This document shows positions 1-8,481 of a DNA stretch of 64,000 bases, piece by piece. The position numbers were made by a program, and so were the translations under genes. The stretch covers positions 186,001 through 250,000 of the forward strand of contig CAVOWQ010000010.1 in NCBI GenBank assembly GCA_963700195.1. Reading direction: 5' to 3'. This stretch comes from AP-15 sp963700195. GTDB taxonomy: Bacteria; Pseudomonadota; Alphaproteobacteria; ATCC43930; CGMCC-115725. The notes under the pieces were generated by a model. That model saw only the letters and a program-made list of their open reading frames with translations. It searched no databases and was not told the DNA's origin. Numbering within the stretch: position 1 is the first letter of the stretch; every line of letters begins with the position of its first letter.

Positions 1-455
1 CGCACTGCGCTTTCGACGCACTGTTCGGTCATGATGCCGCCGACGATCAATGACCGGACGCTGAGGTTGCGCAGTACATAATCGATATTGGTCGAGATGA
101 AGACACTGCTCGAGGTCTTGCGGAATATCATCTCATCAGCGGCCGGCGCGATCTCATCGAGCACCTGTGCCTCCCACGAGCCGCGCAGCACGCCGATGCC
201 GGAGATCTTGTAGTCGAGGCTGCGGTCGCGGCCATCCCGGGTCATGTTTTCGATCACTGAATACATGACCTCGATCCCCGCGTGCCGGCAGGCGGTCTGC
301 AAGCGCCGCAGATTCGGTACCACGGTGTCACGCAGGCTCCGACGGAAATACTCGGTCTTTCCGGACCCCGTCCCCGCGCAGTAGTTTTGGACGTCGATGA
401 TCAGCAATGCTGCGCGGGCCGGGTCGATCGGCACCTCGCGGCTCGGTGCGCTCAT
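1..455 (-). CDS. Isochorismatase-family cysteine hydrolase, C-terminus cut by window edge
   Basis: The minus-strand frame from ATG 455 runs off the left edge, giving about 151 residues. It carries the family's three catalytic landmarks: Asp in 'LLIIDVQNYC' near residue 21, a Lys in 'FRKTSSSVF', and the nucleophile Cys in 'GGIMTEQCVES' just before the edge. Such enzymes hydrolyse small amides or vinyl ethers, for example carbamoyl or N-carbamoyl compounds; the substrate cannot be read here. The start ATG overlaps the TGA of the upstream N-formylglutamate amidohydrolase gene (ATGA), so it is probably the third gene of a coupled operon that begins with the glutamine synthetase homologue. The family is clear; only the specificity is open. 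Confidence 0.87.
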   Translation of the reverse strand, partial: MSAPSREVPIDPARAALLIIDVQNYCAGTGSGKTEYFRRSLRDTVVPNLRRLQTACRHAGIEVMYSVIENMTRDGRDRSLDYKISGIGVLRGSWEAQVLDEIAPAADEMIFRKTSSSVFISTNIDYVLRNLSVRSLIVGGIMTEQCVESAV

Positions 456-1229
456 CGGCGCAGGAGTTCGGCATAGGCGGCGGGCAGCAGCCGCGCTAGG
501 CGCTCGGCCCATTCCCTCTGGCCCGCGAGCTCGGTGATGAGGTCTTGGCGGATCTCGATCTCGACATGCGGCAGGCCGCGCCGCTCGCCATGCACCGGCA
601 CGGTATAGTCGGTCAGGTCGCTGACCCGGTACGGCTCGTTCTCACCGACGATCAGGTCGCCTTCGGCACGCAACAGATCCGCCAGAGCATGCGCCAGCCG
701 CGGATCGCGGTTGAACAGCACCGCCACATGCCACGGCCGCGAGACGCCTTTGAAGACCGGAGTGAAACTGTGCAGCGCCACTAGCGCCGAGGCACGGCCC
801 GCCGCCACGCGGCGGTCGAGAGCTGCCGCTATCGCGTTGTGATAGGGCCGAAAGATTGCTTCTACCCGGGCAGCCCGTTCAGTCTCATCGAGGCTGCGGT
901 TGCCCGGAATCTCCGTGGTTTCACTGATCTCGGGAATCGAGCTCGCGACATTGGGGTCGCGGTTGCAGTCGATGACCAGGCGCGAATAGGTTTGCCGGAT
1001 CACTGCCGCGTCCAGCAGGCGCGAAATCTCACGCCCGACAGCGCCAATGCCGATATCCCATGCAATGTGCCGGAGGGTCTCGGCCTCCGGCAGGCCGAGC
1101 CTGCCGAGCCGCCGGGGAAAGGCGCGCCCCGCATGCTCGCAGGTGAGAAAGAAAACTGAATCTCCCGAACTCGTTCTCGAGCGTAACTGGATCGGGCTCG
1201 TCGGGTTCGAGCAGCGCTGCCTCGGACAT
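452..1229 (-). CDS. N-formylglutamate amidohydrolase family protein, one frameshift
   Basis: The protein would be about 258 residues, normal for the family, if one base is dropped from the T-run near 1155-1165. The N-terminal frame starts at ATG 1229 (MSEAALLEPDEPDP). After the shift come 'TCEHAGRAFPRRLG', 'HIAWDIGIGAVG' and 'YSRLVIDCNRDPNV', then 'LVALHSFTPVFKG' and 'VEIEIRQDLI', all typical FGase signatures with the putative metal and catalytic Glu, His and Arg residues. The family hydrolyses N-formyl-L-glutamate to glutamate and formate at the end of histidine degradation, but several paralogues act on other N-acyl amino acids. The ATG shares a base with the stop of the upstream glutamine synthetase homologue (TGATG), and its own stop overlaps the next start, which indicates translational coupling. 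Confidence 0.82.
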
Positions 1230-2501
1230 CAATAGACTTCGGCGTAGCGGGCGCAGAGTTCTGCCGCCGAAAGGCCGGCGACCTTCTCCGCCTCGACACG
1301 CTTGAACCGCATGTAGGCGTCGAAATGGGTCGGGCCGAACCAGCCGGCCACCGTCTCGTTGGCGGCGAGCCGGTCAAGCGCCTCGGGAAGGGAATGCGGC
1401 AGGTGCTCCGGCGGCCCGGATGTCGGCAACTCCAGCCCGCGGCGGATTCCCTCGACCCCGGCGAAGATCACCGCCCCGAGCGAAAGATAGGGGCTTGCGG
1501 CAGCATCGGTGGCGCGGAACTCGACATGGAACTGGCGCCTCACCTCGTCCGCAGTCGCGGCGGCGAAGGTCGGGCAGATGCGCAGAGTGGCGCCGCGGTC
1601 CTGGCGCACCAGATCGATCACGGTCGGCGCCCAGGCATTTGGCGTCAGCCGAAGGTAGGAGACCGGCGAGGGCGCGGTGATCGCGCAGATCGCCGGCATA
1701 TGGTGCAGCACGCCGGCGCAGAAGTGCTTCGCCGGCTTGCTGAGCTCCATCGGCTCGCCGGGGGCGTGGGTCGCCGGCCGGCCCGCGGCATCGACCAAGC
1801 TCATATGGATGTGCACGCCGTTGCCGACCAGCTCGGGGTCGGGCTTTGGCGAGAAGATCACGCGGTGCCCCAGCCGATGCGCGGTGGCGCGCGCCATCTC
1901 GCGGGTGATGACCGCGTGGTCGGCGGCGGTCAGCGCCGGTTGCGGCATGACCGTCACCTCGAACTGGCGCGGGCCGTATTCGGCGAGAAACGTGTCCGGA
2001 ACCACCCCGGCGGCGCGCAACGCGGCAGTAAAGGTCTCGCCGAAATCGTCCTGGCGGCGGAAGGCGGCGAGGGCGTAGGCGTCGCCAGGTCTCTCGGACA
2101 GGCCCGGTGTACAGGAATTCCTGCTCGAAAGCCGCCACGAGCCTCAGGCTCGCCACGTCGTCGAGCTCCTTGACGGCGCGGCGCAGGAAATCCCGCGGGC
2201 AGCACTCCCAGGGGCTGCCGTCGGTATTGCAGATGTCGCCCAGGAAGAAATGCTCGATCGCCGAGCCGTCGGCGAAATCGACCCGTACCTCGACCGCGGG
2301 GTCGGGCACGATCATGAAATCCCCGGCCGTACCGAAAGGCGTGTCCCAGATCGGCCCGAAGGGCGACATCATCAGATTGCTGCCGGTCCAGCCGACACCC
2401 TTCTTCAGCCGTGCCGGCAGCTCGCGCGCCGGAAAGCCCTTGCCGCGCGTCAGGCCCGAGATGTCGCAGGTCGCGACAAAAACGAGTTCTTCCCGGATCA
2501 T
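1229..2501 (-). CDS. Glutamine synthetase family protein (GlnA-like gamma-glutamyl ligase), one frameshift
   Basis: Two frames join into about 423 residues when one G is removed near 2100, where 'EFLYTGP' passes to 'ERPGDAYALAAF'. The N-terminal part (MIREELVFVATCDISG) starts at ATG 2501, preceded by a GGAGCGAGG-type ribosome site; an ATG at 2519 is also in frame. The C-terminal half has the glutamate-binding 'NGVHIHMSL' and the nucleotide-binding 'RQDRGATLRICP' region. It is shorter than the 470-residue housekeeping GlnA and resembles the GS-like gamma-glutamyl amide or polyamine ligases that sit beside amidohydrolases. It heads a coupled trio with N-formylglutamate amidohydrolase and isochorismatase genes, which suggests catabolism of an amine or amide through a gamma-glutamyl intermediate. 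This role is an inference. Confidence 0.82.
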
Positions 2502-2553
2502 GTCACGCCTCGCTCCCATGCGACCCGCTTGCGGGAGGCAGGATTGCTCGTCA

Positions 2554-2619
2554 CTAGGTCCGCTCCTCGGCGGTGCCGATGCCGTAGTCGGTCGGGAAAT
2601 AGAATACGCCAACGCGCAT
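2554..2619 (-). pseudogene. Truncated start of an LLM-class flavin oxidoreductase gene (21 codons)
   Basis: A good ribosome site (GGAGAGGAATC) precedes ATG 2619, which opens a 21-residue frame beginning MRVGVFYFPTDYGI and ending at TAG 2554. That opening is characteristic of LLM-class F420/FMN-dependent oxidoreductases (beta strand 1 of the TIM barrel), after which the homology stops abruptly. It reads as a gene truncated by a deletion whose start and ribosome site survive 50 bases upstream of the glutamine synthetase homologue. It could still be translated as a leader peptide. Confidence 0.6.
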
Positions 2620-2691
2620 GATTCCTCTCCGGATCCGGTGGTTGTCGGCTAGGATGACATAGTTACGAAAATTCGACCATGGAGGAGAGCC

Positions 2692-3539
2692 ATGCCGGTC
2701 GCGACCGTCCGCGGCGTCGACATCAATTACGAAGTGCTCGGCGAGCGCGGGCCATGGGTGGCATTGCAGCCCGGCGGCAGGCGTGCCCTCGCCGGGGTCA
2801 AATCGCTCGGCGAGAAGCTCGCCGAGGCCGGCTGCCGGGTGCTCGTCTATGATCGGCGCAATTGCGGCGCCTCCGGCGTCTCGTTCGACGGCGGCAAATT
2901 CCGAGAACGAGATCTGGGCCGAGGATCTGCGCGCTTTGTTGTCGCAGCTCGACGCGCTTCCCGCCTATATCGGCGGCAGCTCGTCGGGCTGCCGCCTGGC
3001 ATTGTTGATGGCGCTGCGCCATCCGGCCGATGTGCGCGGGCTGTTGCTGTGGCGGGTGACCGGCGGCGCCTATGCGGCCCAGCGTCTGGTCGAGAATTAC
3101 TACACGCAGTTCATCAATGCGGCGCAGCAAGGCGGCATGGAAGCGGTGTGCCGCACCGAGCATTTCGCCGAGGTGATCGCCTGCCAACCCGGCCAACCGC
3201 GCGCGGCTGATGGCGCTCGACCCGCAGCGCTTCATCGGCATCATGGAAGAGTGGCGGCGCGCCTTCAACGAGGGGGCGCAGCATCCCGTGATCGGACTGA
3301 GCCCCTCCGAGCTGCGCTCGCTGACGATGCCGGCCTGCATCATCCCCGGCAACGACCGGGTGCATCCGCGCGGGCCCGGTCAGGCGGCGCATCGGCTGAT
3401 GCCGAACAGCGAATATCACGAGGTCCTGACCGAGGACCGCCCCGACCTCGATGTCGCGCTCGAGGATTGGAACGCCAAGGAGGGTCTGCTGGCGGCGATC
3501 TTCATCGATTTCCTGAGGCGAGCCGAGCGCCGCGGCTGA
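2692..3539 (+). CDS. Alpha/beta hydrolase, two frameshifts
   Basis: Three successive frames make one 281-residue hydrolase if single extra bases are removed near 2902 (in the T of AAATTCC) and near 3188 (extra C before AACCCG). The first frame starts at ATG 2692 after GGAGGAGAGCC and contains 'CRVLVYDRRNCGASG', the usual strand before the nucleophile. The second carries 'YIGGSSSGCRLALL', a GXSXG elbow with the Ser nucleophile. The third has 'MPACIIPGNDRVHP', where the acid of the triad is expected; the His is less obvious in 'MPNSEYHEV'. It ends 14 bases before the AMACR-type gene and is probably co-transcribed with it. The substrate is unknown. Confidence 0.78.
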
Positions 3540-3553
3540 ATGGCAGGTGTGAG

Positions 3554-4699
3554 ATGGGTCCGTTGGCCGGCATCAAGGTCGTGGAGCTCACCGGCATCGG
3601 GCCGGGGCCGATGTGCGCGATGCTGCTCGCCGATTTGGGTGCGACGGTGTTGCGGATCGACCGGCCGGAGCCGAGCGACCTCGGGCTTCAGCGCGAGCTG
3701 CGCTACGACCTTTTGTTGCGCGGCCGCCGGGCCTTGGCGCTCGACCTGAAGAGCCCGGACGGGAAGGCTCTCGCGTTGCGCCTCGTCGAGCGCGCCGACG
3801 CGCTGATCGAGGGGTTCCGCCCCGGCGTCACCGAGCGGCTCGGCCTCGGCCCCGAAGACTGCCTCGCCCGCAACCCGCGTCTCGTCTACGGCCGGGTGAC
3901 CGGCTGGGGGCAGAAGGGGCCGCTGGCGCACGCGGCGGGGCACGACATCAACTACATCTCGCTGGTCGGCGCGTTGCACGCCTTCGGGCGGCGCGGGCAG
4001 CCGCCGACCCCGCCGTTGAACCTGATCGGCGATTTCGCCGGCGGCGCGCTCTATCTCGCTTTCGGAATCGTCTGCGGCATCCTCGAGGCGCAGCGCTCGG
4101 GGCGGGGACAGGTCGTCGATGCGGCGATGGTCGACGGCGCCGCCTCGCTGATGACGGCCTTCCACGGCATGGTCGCCGCCGGGCTCGCGACGCACGAGCG
4201 CGGCACCAACCATCTCGATACCGGTTCGCATTTCTACAATGTCTACGAGTGCGCCGACGGGCGGTGGATCTCGATCGCCCCGATCGAGGGCAAGTTCTAC
4301 GCCGAATTGCTGCGGCGCCTCGACATCGATCCGGCGACGATGCCGCCGCAGATGGACCGCGCACATTGGCCCGAGGCGCAAGCCCGGCTGGCGGCGCTGT
4401 TCAAGACCCGGACGCGCGAGGAATGGTGCGATCTGCTCGAAGGCACCGACGCCTGCTTCGCCCCGGTGCTGACGACCGACGAGGCGCCGCAGCACCCGCA
4501 CAACGCGGCGCGCCAAACCTATGTCGAGATCGACGGGATCGCGCAGCCGGCGCCTGCCCCGCGGTTCAGCCGCACGGTTCCCGATCTGCCGATCCCGCCC
4601 CAGCCGCCGAGCCGCGGCCAAGAAGCCGAAGCCGCCCTCGCCGGCTGGCTCGAACCGGCCGAAATCGCCGCGCTGCGCGCCGCCGGCACCCTCGGCTGA
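3554..4699 (+). CDS. Alpha-methylacyl-CoA racemase-like CaiB/BaiF family III CoA transferase
   Basis: A complete 381-residue protein starting at ATG 3554 after AGGTGTGAG. The N-terminus 'VVELTGIGPGPMCAMLLAD' and 'YGRVTGWGQKGPLA' are family III CoA-transferase hallmarks. The three residues used by alpha-methylacyl-CoA racemases are all visible: His in 'AAGHDINYI', Asp in 'NLIGDFAGGAL' and Glu in 'FYNVYECADG'. This supports racemisation of 2-methyl-branched acyl-CoA thioesters rather than CoA transfer. The gene follows the hydrolase closely and lies convergent to the cupin gene. Racemases of this kind serve breakdown of branched-chain or isoprenoid acids; a link to a methyl-branched polyketide made further along the window is possible but unproven. 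Confidence 0.9.
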   Translation: MGPLAGIKVVELTGIGPGPMCAMLLADLGATVLRIDRPEPSDLGLQRELRYDLLLRGRRALALDLKSPDGKALALRLVERADALIEGFRPGVTERLGLGPEDCLARNPRLVYGRVTGWGQKGPLAHAAGHDINYISLVGALHAFGRRGQPPTPPLNLIGDFAGGALYLAFGIVCGILEAQRSGRGQVVDAAMVDGAASLMTAFHGMVAAGLATHERGTNHLDTGSHFYNVYECADGRWISIAPIEGKFYAELLRRLDIDPATMPPQMDRAHWPEAQARLAALFKTRTREEWCDLLEGTDACFAPVLTTDEAPQHPHNAARQTYVEIDGIAQPAPAPRFSRTVPDLPIPPQPPSRGQEAEAALAGWLEPAEIAALRAAGTLG

Positions 4700-4713
4700 A
4701 CCACCGCTCTCCG

Positions 4714-5131
4714 TCAGGCGGTGACGGGGTCCATCTTGTAATCGCTGTCGCTGACGTGCTCGGCCCAGGTCGTGCCTTGACCTTGCTCGCCATTTTCCGA
4801 CATCGCCAGATGGGCGAACAGGCGGTCCGGGGCGGCGCCGTGCCAATGCATCGTATCGGGCGGGATCATCACGGTGTCGCCGGGATAGATCGCCTGCGGC
4901 CGCGAGCCCTTTGCCGATGCAGATGCGGCCGACGCCGGAGAGGCAATAGAGCGTCTGGCCGACCGGATGGGAATGCCAACCGGTACGCGCGCCTGGGGTG
5001 AATGAGACGACCGTAGCCCGCATGCGCGACGGCGCCTGGCCGACGAGCACCTCGTCCTGAAACACTTCGCCTGTGAAGTTTTCCGCCGCGCCGCGCCTGG
5101 TGGCCCGTGCACCTGCCCGCACAACCGTCAT
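4714..5131 (-). CDS. Small cupin protein, (R)-mandelonitrile lyase/AcHNL-like, one frameshift
   Basis: About 138 residues when one A is dropped from the AAAGGG run near 4905-4910. It starts at ATG 5131 behind GGAGGAAGCG. The single cupin barrel shows 'ENFTGEVFQDE', the metal ligands in 'RTGWHSHPVGQTLYCLSG', and after the break 'IYPGDTVMIPPDTMHWHGA' and 'WAEHVSDSDY'. This layout matches the small manganese cupins that include bacterial hydroxynitrile lyases, most members of which have unknown function. The gene is divergent from the glutaredoxin-DinB gene, with about 115 bases between their starts that must hold both promoters. Confidence 0.8.
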
Positions 5132-5246
5132 CGCTTCCTCCGTTCGGGTGTAAAATTCCGGTCGGAGAATAGGCCGGGCTCGCACCGAGTTGCAAAGCCC
5201 GAAATCGCGCCCTAGGATCAGTCGACAAATGCCGCGAGGGCAACGG

Positions 5247-6005
5247 ATGAGCGAGCCGATAAAGGTGTTTTGGCAGCCGCATTGAACGAGCTGCCTCAGG
5301 GTTAAGGAATACCTCTCGGTCCGTGGGATCGAGTTCCAATCGATCAATGTGTTGGCGGATGAGGGCGGCTTAGAGGAGCTGCGGCGGCTAGGTGCGCGCT
5401 CGGTGCCGGTCGTGTCGTGCGGCGACCGTTTCGTATTTGCCCAGGTGATCAGCGACGTCGTCGAGTTTTTGGGTCTCGACGAGAACACGGGCCCCGCGCT
5501 GTCGCCGGCCGAGCTTCATGCCCGCTACGACCATGTGCTCGAGGCGGCGATCCGCTTGGTGCGGCAGATGCCGGACGACAGGCTTGAGGACCAGCTGCCG
5601 GACCGGCCCCGCTCGTACCGCATGCTGATGCACCATATCTTTCAGATCCCGACCGCATACCTTGATACGGAGGACACGGGCGGAACGCTTACTTACGAGA
5701 GCCTCGTCGTTCCGCCGCCCCGGGAGATGCGCACGAGCGCCGCGGTCGCCGACTTCGGCGACAGCGTGCGGCGGCGCCTGAATGCCTGGTGGCAGCGCGT
5801 CGAACACGAGGATTTCGCGCGCCCGGTGCCGACCTATTTCGGCGAGACATCGCGGCACGAGATGTTCGAGCGCACGGTCTGGCACTCGACACAGCATACA
5901 AGGCAAATCGCCGCGCTCCTGGAGCGGACCGGCGTCATCCCCGACCGTCCGCTCGGCCGCGATGACATCCGCGGCCTGCCGTTGACCGACAAAATCTGGG
6001 ACTAG
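5247..6005 (+). CDS. Glutaredoxin-DinB fusion with in-frame TGA at the first redox cysteine (possible selenoprotein)
   Basis: One frame runs from ATG 5247 (MSEPIKVFWQPH) to 6005 with a single in-frame TGA at 5283-5285. Residues 1-75 are a glutaredoxin-like fold whose relatives have WQPGC-x-x-C. Here the stop sits exactly at the first cysteine and the second survives (TSCLRVKEYLS), with the expected 'LGARSVPVV' cis-Pro loop further on. The remainder is a DinB/YfiT-like four-helix domain with His residues in 'MLMHHIFQIP' and 'VWHSTQHTRQI' placed as metal ligands. Reading the TGA as selenocysteine gives 252 residues with a U-x-x-C motif. Otherwise translation could restart at ATG 5349 and yield a DinB protein lacking the redox motif. 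I see no convincing SECIS hairpin after the TGA, so nonsense mutation remains possible. Confidence 0.7.
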
Positions 6006-6033
6006 GCGTAGCGCGTCGCGCGGGAGATTCAAC

Positions 6034-6786
6034 ATGCAATGCGCTGGCCAGGTGGTCTTGGTCACGGGGGCACAGCAGGGAATCGGCCGCGCAATGGCGA
6101 TCGAATTTGCCGCTGCGGGTGCTGACGTTGCGATCAACTGGCTCGATGACGAGCGCGCTGCGGAGGGCGTCGCCGATCGAGTGCGCAACCATGGACGGCG
6201 CACGCTTACGCTCAAGGCGGACGTTGCGAATATCGAGCAGTCGCAGGCGATGGTCGCCGCTGTCGAGCAAGGGCTCGGACCGATCGATGTTCTGGTCAAC
6301 AATGCCGGAGTGTTCCCGCGCGTCCCGTTCCTGGAAATGACGGAGAGCGATTGGGATTACGTCCTCGACATTAATTTGAAAGGCGCTTGCTTCTGCGCGC
6401 AGGCTGTCGCCAGAGCGATGGTTGCGGCCCGACGGCACGGCGCCATCATCAATCTGACCTCGGGCGCAGCATTCCGCAGCTCGCCCCGCGGCGTGCATTA
6501 CGTCGCGAGCAAAGGCGGCGTCTTGTCGATGACGCGAGCGATGGCGCTGGAGCTCGCTGCGTACCGGATCAGGGTCAACGCCATCGCGCCCGGTCTGACC
6601 GACACCGCCCAGCCGCGCTGTGGCAGCAGTGAGGCGGAGCTCACCGAGGCGTCGCGAGCAATTCCGTTCGGGCGCATGGCCCGTCCGGAGGAAATCGCCC
6701 GCGCGGCGGTTTTTCTCGCCTCCGACGACGCCGGCTTCGTGACCGGCCAGACCTTGCATGTGAACGGCGGCTCCTACTTCGGTTGA
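6034..6786 (+). CDS. SDR-family oxidoreductase (FabG-like)
   Basis: A complete 250-residue classical short-chain dehydrogenase. It has the cofactor loop 'VTGAQQGIGRAMA', the 'NNAG' motif at about residue 89, a catalytic Ser in 'INLTSGAAF', the 'YVASK' Tyr/Lys pair, and the C-terminal 'VTGQTLHVNGGSYFG'. Acidic residues after the second strand are weak ('INWLDDERAA'), so the cofactor preference is not clear. It begins 28 bases after the glutaredoxin-DinB gene on the same strand, with GGGAG upstream of the ATG, so the two are probably one transcript. The substrate is unknown; 3-oxoacyl or sugar alcohols are typical for the group. Confidence 0.9.
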   Translation: MQCAGQVVLVTGAQQGIGRAMAIEFAAAGADVAINWLDDERAAEGVADRVRNHGRRTLTLKADVANIEQSQAMVAAVEQGLGPIDVLVNNAGVFPRVPFLEMTESDWDYVLDINLKGACFCAQAVARAMVAARRHGAIINLTSGAAFRSSPRGVHYVASKGGVLSMTRAMALELAAYRIRVNAIAPGLTDTAQPRCGSSEAELTEASRAIPFGRMARPEEIARAAVFLASDDAGFVTGQTLHVNGGSYFG

Positions 6787-6842
6787 ATTTAGTCGGTGCG
6801 CGGTCGTCCAAGAACTCTGCCGTCGAGCCCCGTTAGCGGCGT

Positions 6843-7016
6843 CATGACCTGATCGAACTCGTTTCGCAGTGCTGGCGTAATCTGAGCGAGGTGGGCCGGC
6901 CGCGCGAGCAGGACCAGTTGAGGCTCGTCGTGCCCGACGAGATGGCAAACGATCCGGCATTGCTGGTCATCGCCGGCGGCTCGAACGACAAGCCGGCGCC
7001 AGGCCGGGTTGGGTAG
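6843..7016 (+). pseudogene. Remnant of a PhoPQ-activated pathogenicity-related (PhoPQ_related) protein
   Basis: A stretch of about 55 codons reads 'LIELVSQCWRNLSEVGRP' and 'LRLVVPDEMANDPALLVI', ending at TAG 7014. It resembles the N-terminal part of PhoPQ_related-domain proteins, which have a conserved SQ-x-W-R, then EV-x-RP, VP and a hydrophobic strand followed by GGSN (here 'AGGSNDKP'). A TAG lies just upstream in frame and no start or continuation is visible, so this is a leftover. The rest of 6787-7312 shows no gene I can support. Confidence 0.45.
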
Positions 7017-7312
7017 CTTATTTTGTCGAGTTGACCTTCGCGCGCCGCGGCCCCGTTCCGTTCGAATTCACCACCGAAGTCCGGGTCGCATTCGCGACGC
7101 TCGCCATTCGACCGGTCGCACGCCGCCAAGTAAGAGGCAGCGTGAAATTTCCGGCTTGCGCCAGAGCCACAGCGCACAAATGCGTGTTGCGCTCGGCCTT
7201 GCGAACAGCTCAGCCGGACTTTTCGCTCGCCCTGGGCCGATTTAACTATCAATTTCAGAGAAAAGCGCCCCGAATTTAATTAGAATTAAATGGTTCGGCT
7301 GAGGAGAAGCAG

Positions 7313-7525
7313 TTGCGGCGGCTCTGGCGGCTTTTCGGGTGGTTCGTCGTGGTCGATGCGCTGATCACGGTATTTGGTGTGATTACCGCGCCGCTGCTAT
7401 TGTCGATGGCACTGGATGCTGCAGTCGGACTGCTCGTCATCCGCAGCTATATGGAGATGCGTGCTCGGTTCTCCGTCGCCTTGGCGGCAACCGCCAAATC
7501 CGGTTACCCGGGAGGCGGCGATTGA
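7313..7525 (+). CDS. Small two-helix membrane protein, unknown function
   Basis: A 70-residue frame starting at TTG 7313 with AGGAG 6 bases upstream. Two hydrophobic segments are visible (about residues 9-29 and 30-45), followed by a short basic-amphipathic tail and a Gly-rich end. Its stop overlaps the next ATG as TGATG, which argues that both tiny genes are really translated together. I do not recognise a family. Context gives no clear clue: an SDR gene and a remnant lie upstream, and a DsbA-fold isomerase converges from downstream. Confidence 0.5.
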   Translation: MRRLWRLFGWFVVVDALITVFGVITAPLLLSMALDAAVGLLVIRSYMEMRARFSVALAATAKSGYPGGGD

Positions 7526-7707
7526 TGCTGGGGTTCATGCTTTCGCAGCTGGCCTTACGATTACTTTCCGCAGTCCTCGGCGGCTACGGCATATTTTGCC
7601 TGATCATGAGTTTCGCGGTGCCGGAGGTCGGCGCTCAGGCCTTTATACTGCTCGCTACGGCCGCCGCCATTGTCTATCTCTGCGGTTCCGGACGGACCTC
7701 GCGATAG
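7525..7707 (+). CDS. Small membrane protein, unknown function, coupled to the preceding gene
   Basis: A 60-residue frame whose ATG is formed within TGATG at the end of the preceding gene. It is mostly hydrophobic, with two likely membrane segments ('LALRLLSAVLGGYGIFCLIM' and 'AQAFILLATAAAIVYLCG'). There is no recognisable domain. It ends 10 bases before the stop of the convergent isomerase gene. Together with its partner it looks like a two-component small membrane unit, but nothing in the sequence tells the role. Confidence 0.5.
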   Translation: MLGFMLSQLALRLLSAVLGGYGIFCLIMSFAVPEVGAQAFILLATAAAIVYLCGSGRTSR

Positions 7708-7717
7708 GGGGCCTCTG

Positions 7718-8350
7718 CTACGCGGCGGCACCGAGCATGTCGCGGATTTCGGGCAGGTGCTCGCGGCCCCAGAATATTTCGCCGGCAAGTACGAAGCTCG
7801 GCACGCCGAACACGCCGACCGCTTCGGCGGCATGGCAAATGCCGTCCAGCTCGGCACGCCCTGGACCCGCCGAATAATCGGGAAACCCCGCCGAATCGGC
7901 CCCGGCTTCCGCCAACACCCCGCCGATGACGCCGGCATCCTCGATGTCGAGCTCGCGTTTCCAGAAGCGTTCGAAGATCGTGTCGTGATAGCGGCGAAAG
8001 ACCGCGTGCCCCTGGCGCTTGGCGTATAGCATGCCGCATAGGGCGAGCGTGGAATCCCAGATCTTCTGCGGCCCGCGTATCACCAGTCCGCGCTTGCGCG
8101 CTTGTCGGCGGCAGTCGATGTAGCTATAGCGCACGCGGCGCCATTGGTGCGCGTTGCGCTGTTCCTCAATGACGCGACCGCTGCCGTCGAGCCTGGCTGA
8201 GCCGAGAAAGCTAGGGATGTCGAGCCTATAAGGCAGCCAATCGATGTGCACCGGAAGGTCCTGTTCCAATTCATAAACGAGATCTTTCGCCAGATAGGCG
8301 TAGGGGCTCTTGTAGTCGGTGTAGACGGCGACGGTTTGCGGCTCCGCCAT
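7718..8350 (-). CDS. 2-hydroxychromene-2-carboxylate isomerase-like DsbA-fold protein
   Basis: A 210-residue protein of the DSBA/HCCA isomerase family. The N-terminus 'VAVYTDYKSPYAYLAKDLV' has the Ser-Pro-Tyr pattern that replaces the CxxC of true disulfide oxidoreductases; in HCCA isomerase that Ser contacts glutathione. The C-terminal part 'VFGVPSFVLAGEIFWGREHL' is the cis-Pro loop and terminal signature of the group. Characterised members isomerise 2-hydroxychromene-2-carboxylate with glutathione in naphthalene degradation, but most homologues act on unknown substrates, and no aromatic dioxygenase genes are nearby. The gene stands alone between the small membrane proteins and a small hypothetical gene. 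Confidence 0.85.
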   Translation of the reverse strand: MAEPQTVAVYTDYKSPYAYLAKDLVYELEQDLPVHIDWLPYRLDIPSFLGSARLDGSGRVIEEQRNAHQWRRVRYSYIDCRRQARKRGLVIRGPQKIWDSTLALCGMLYAKRQGHAVFRRYHDTIFERFWKRELDIEDAGVIGGVLAEAGADSAGFPDYSAGPGRAELDGICHAAEAVGVFGVPSFVLAGEIFWGREHLPEIRDMLGAAA

Positions 8351-8481
8351 GGCGGGCGTGGTCCTCTATTTTTCGGGAGTGTTTTTCGAGCTGCGCAGCT
8401 CAACTGCCGACTGCGCAGCGCCTCGTCCCTCCTGCCGCCGCAGTTCGCCGGCAGTCCAGGTGTCGTAAACCACAAGCGGTA

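Noticed and set aside
5286..5330. Possible SECIS hairpin after the TGA of the glutaredoxin-DinB gene
   Set aside because: Only short stems of three to four pairs can be drawn (GGU/ACC around TAAGGAAT, or CCU/AGG around CAGGGUUA). Neither has the length, spacing and loop G expected, so I do not list it as a feature.
3416..5488. A 690-codon open frame on the minus strand across the AMACR-type gene
   Set aside because: Apart from the cupin start at its upstream end it has no family signature, is Arg/Gly-rich, and lies antisense to a complete CoA-transferase gene with all catalytic residues. It is a GC-driven shadow.
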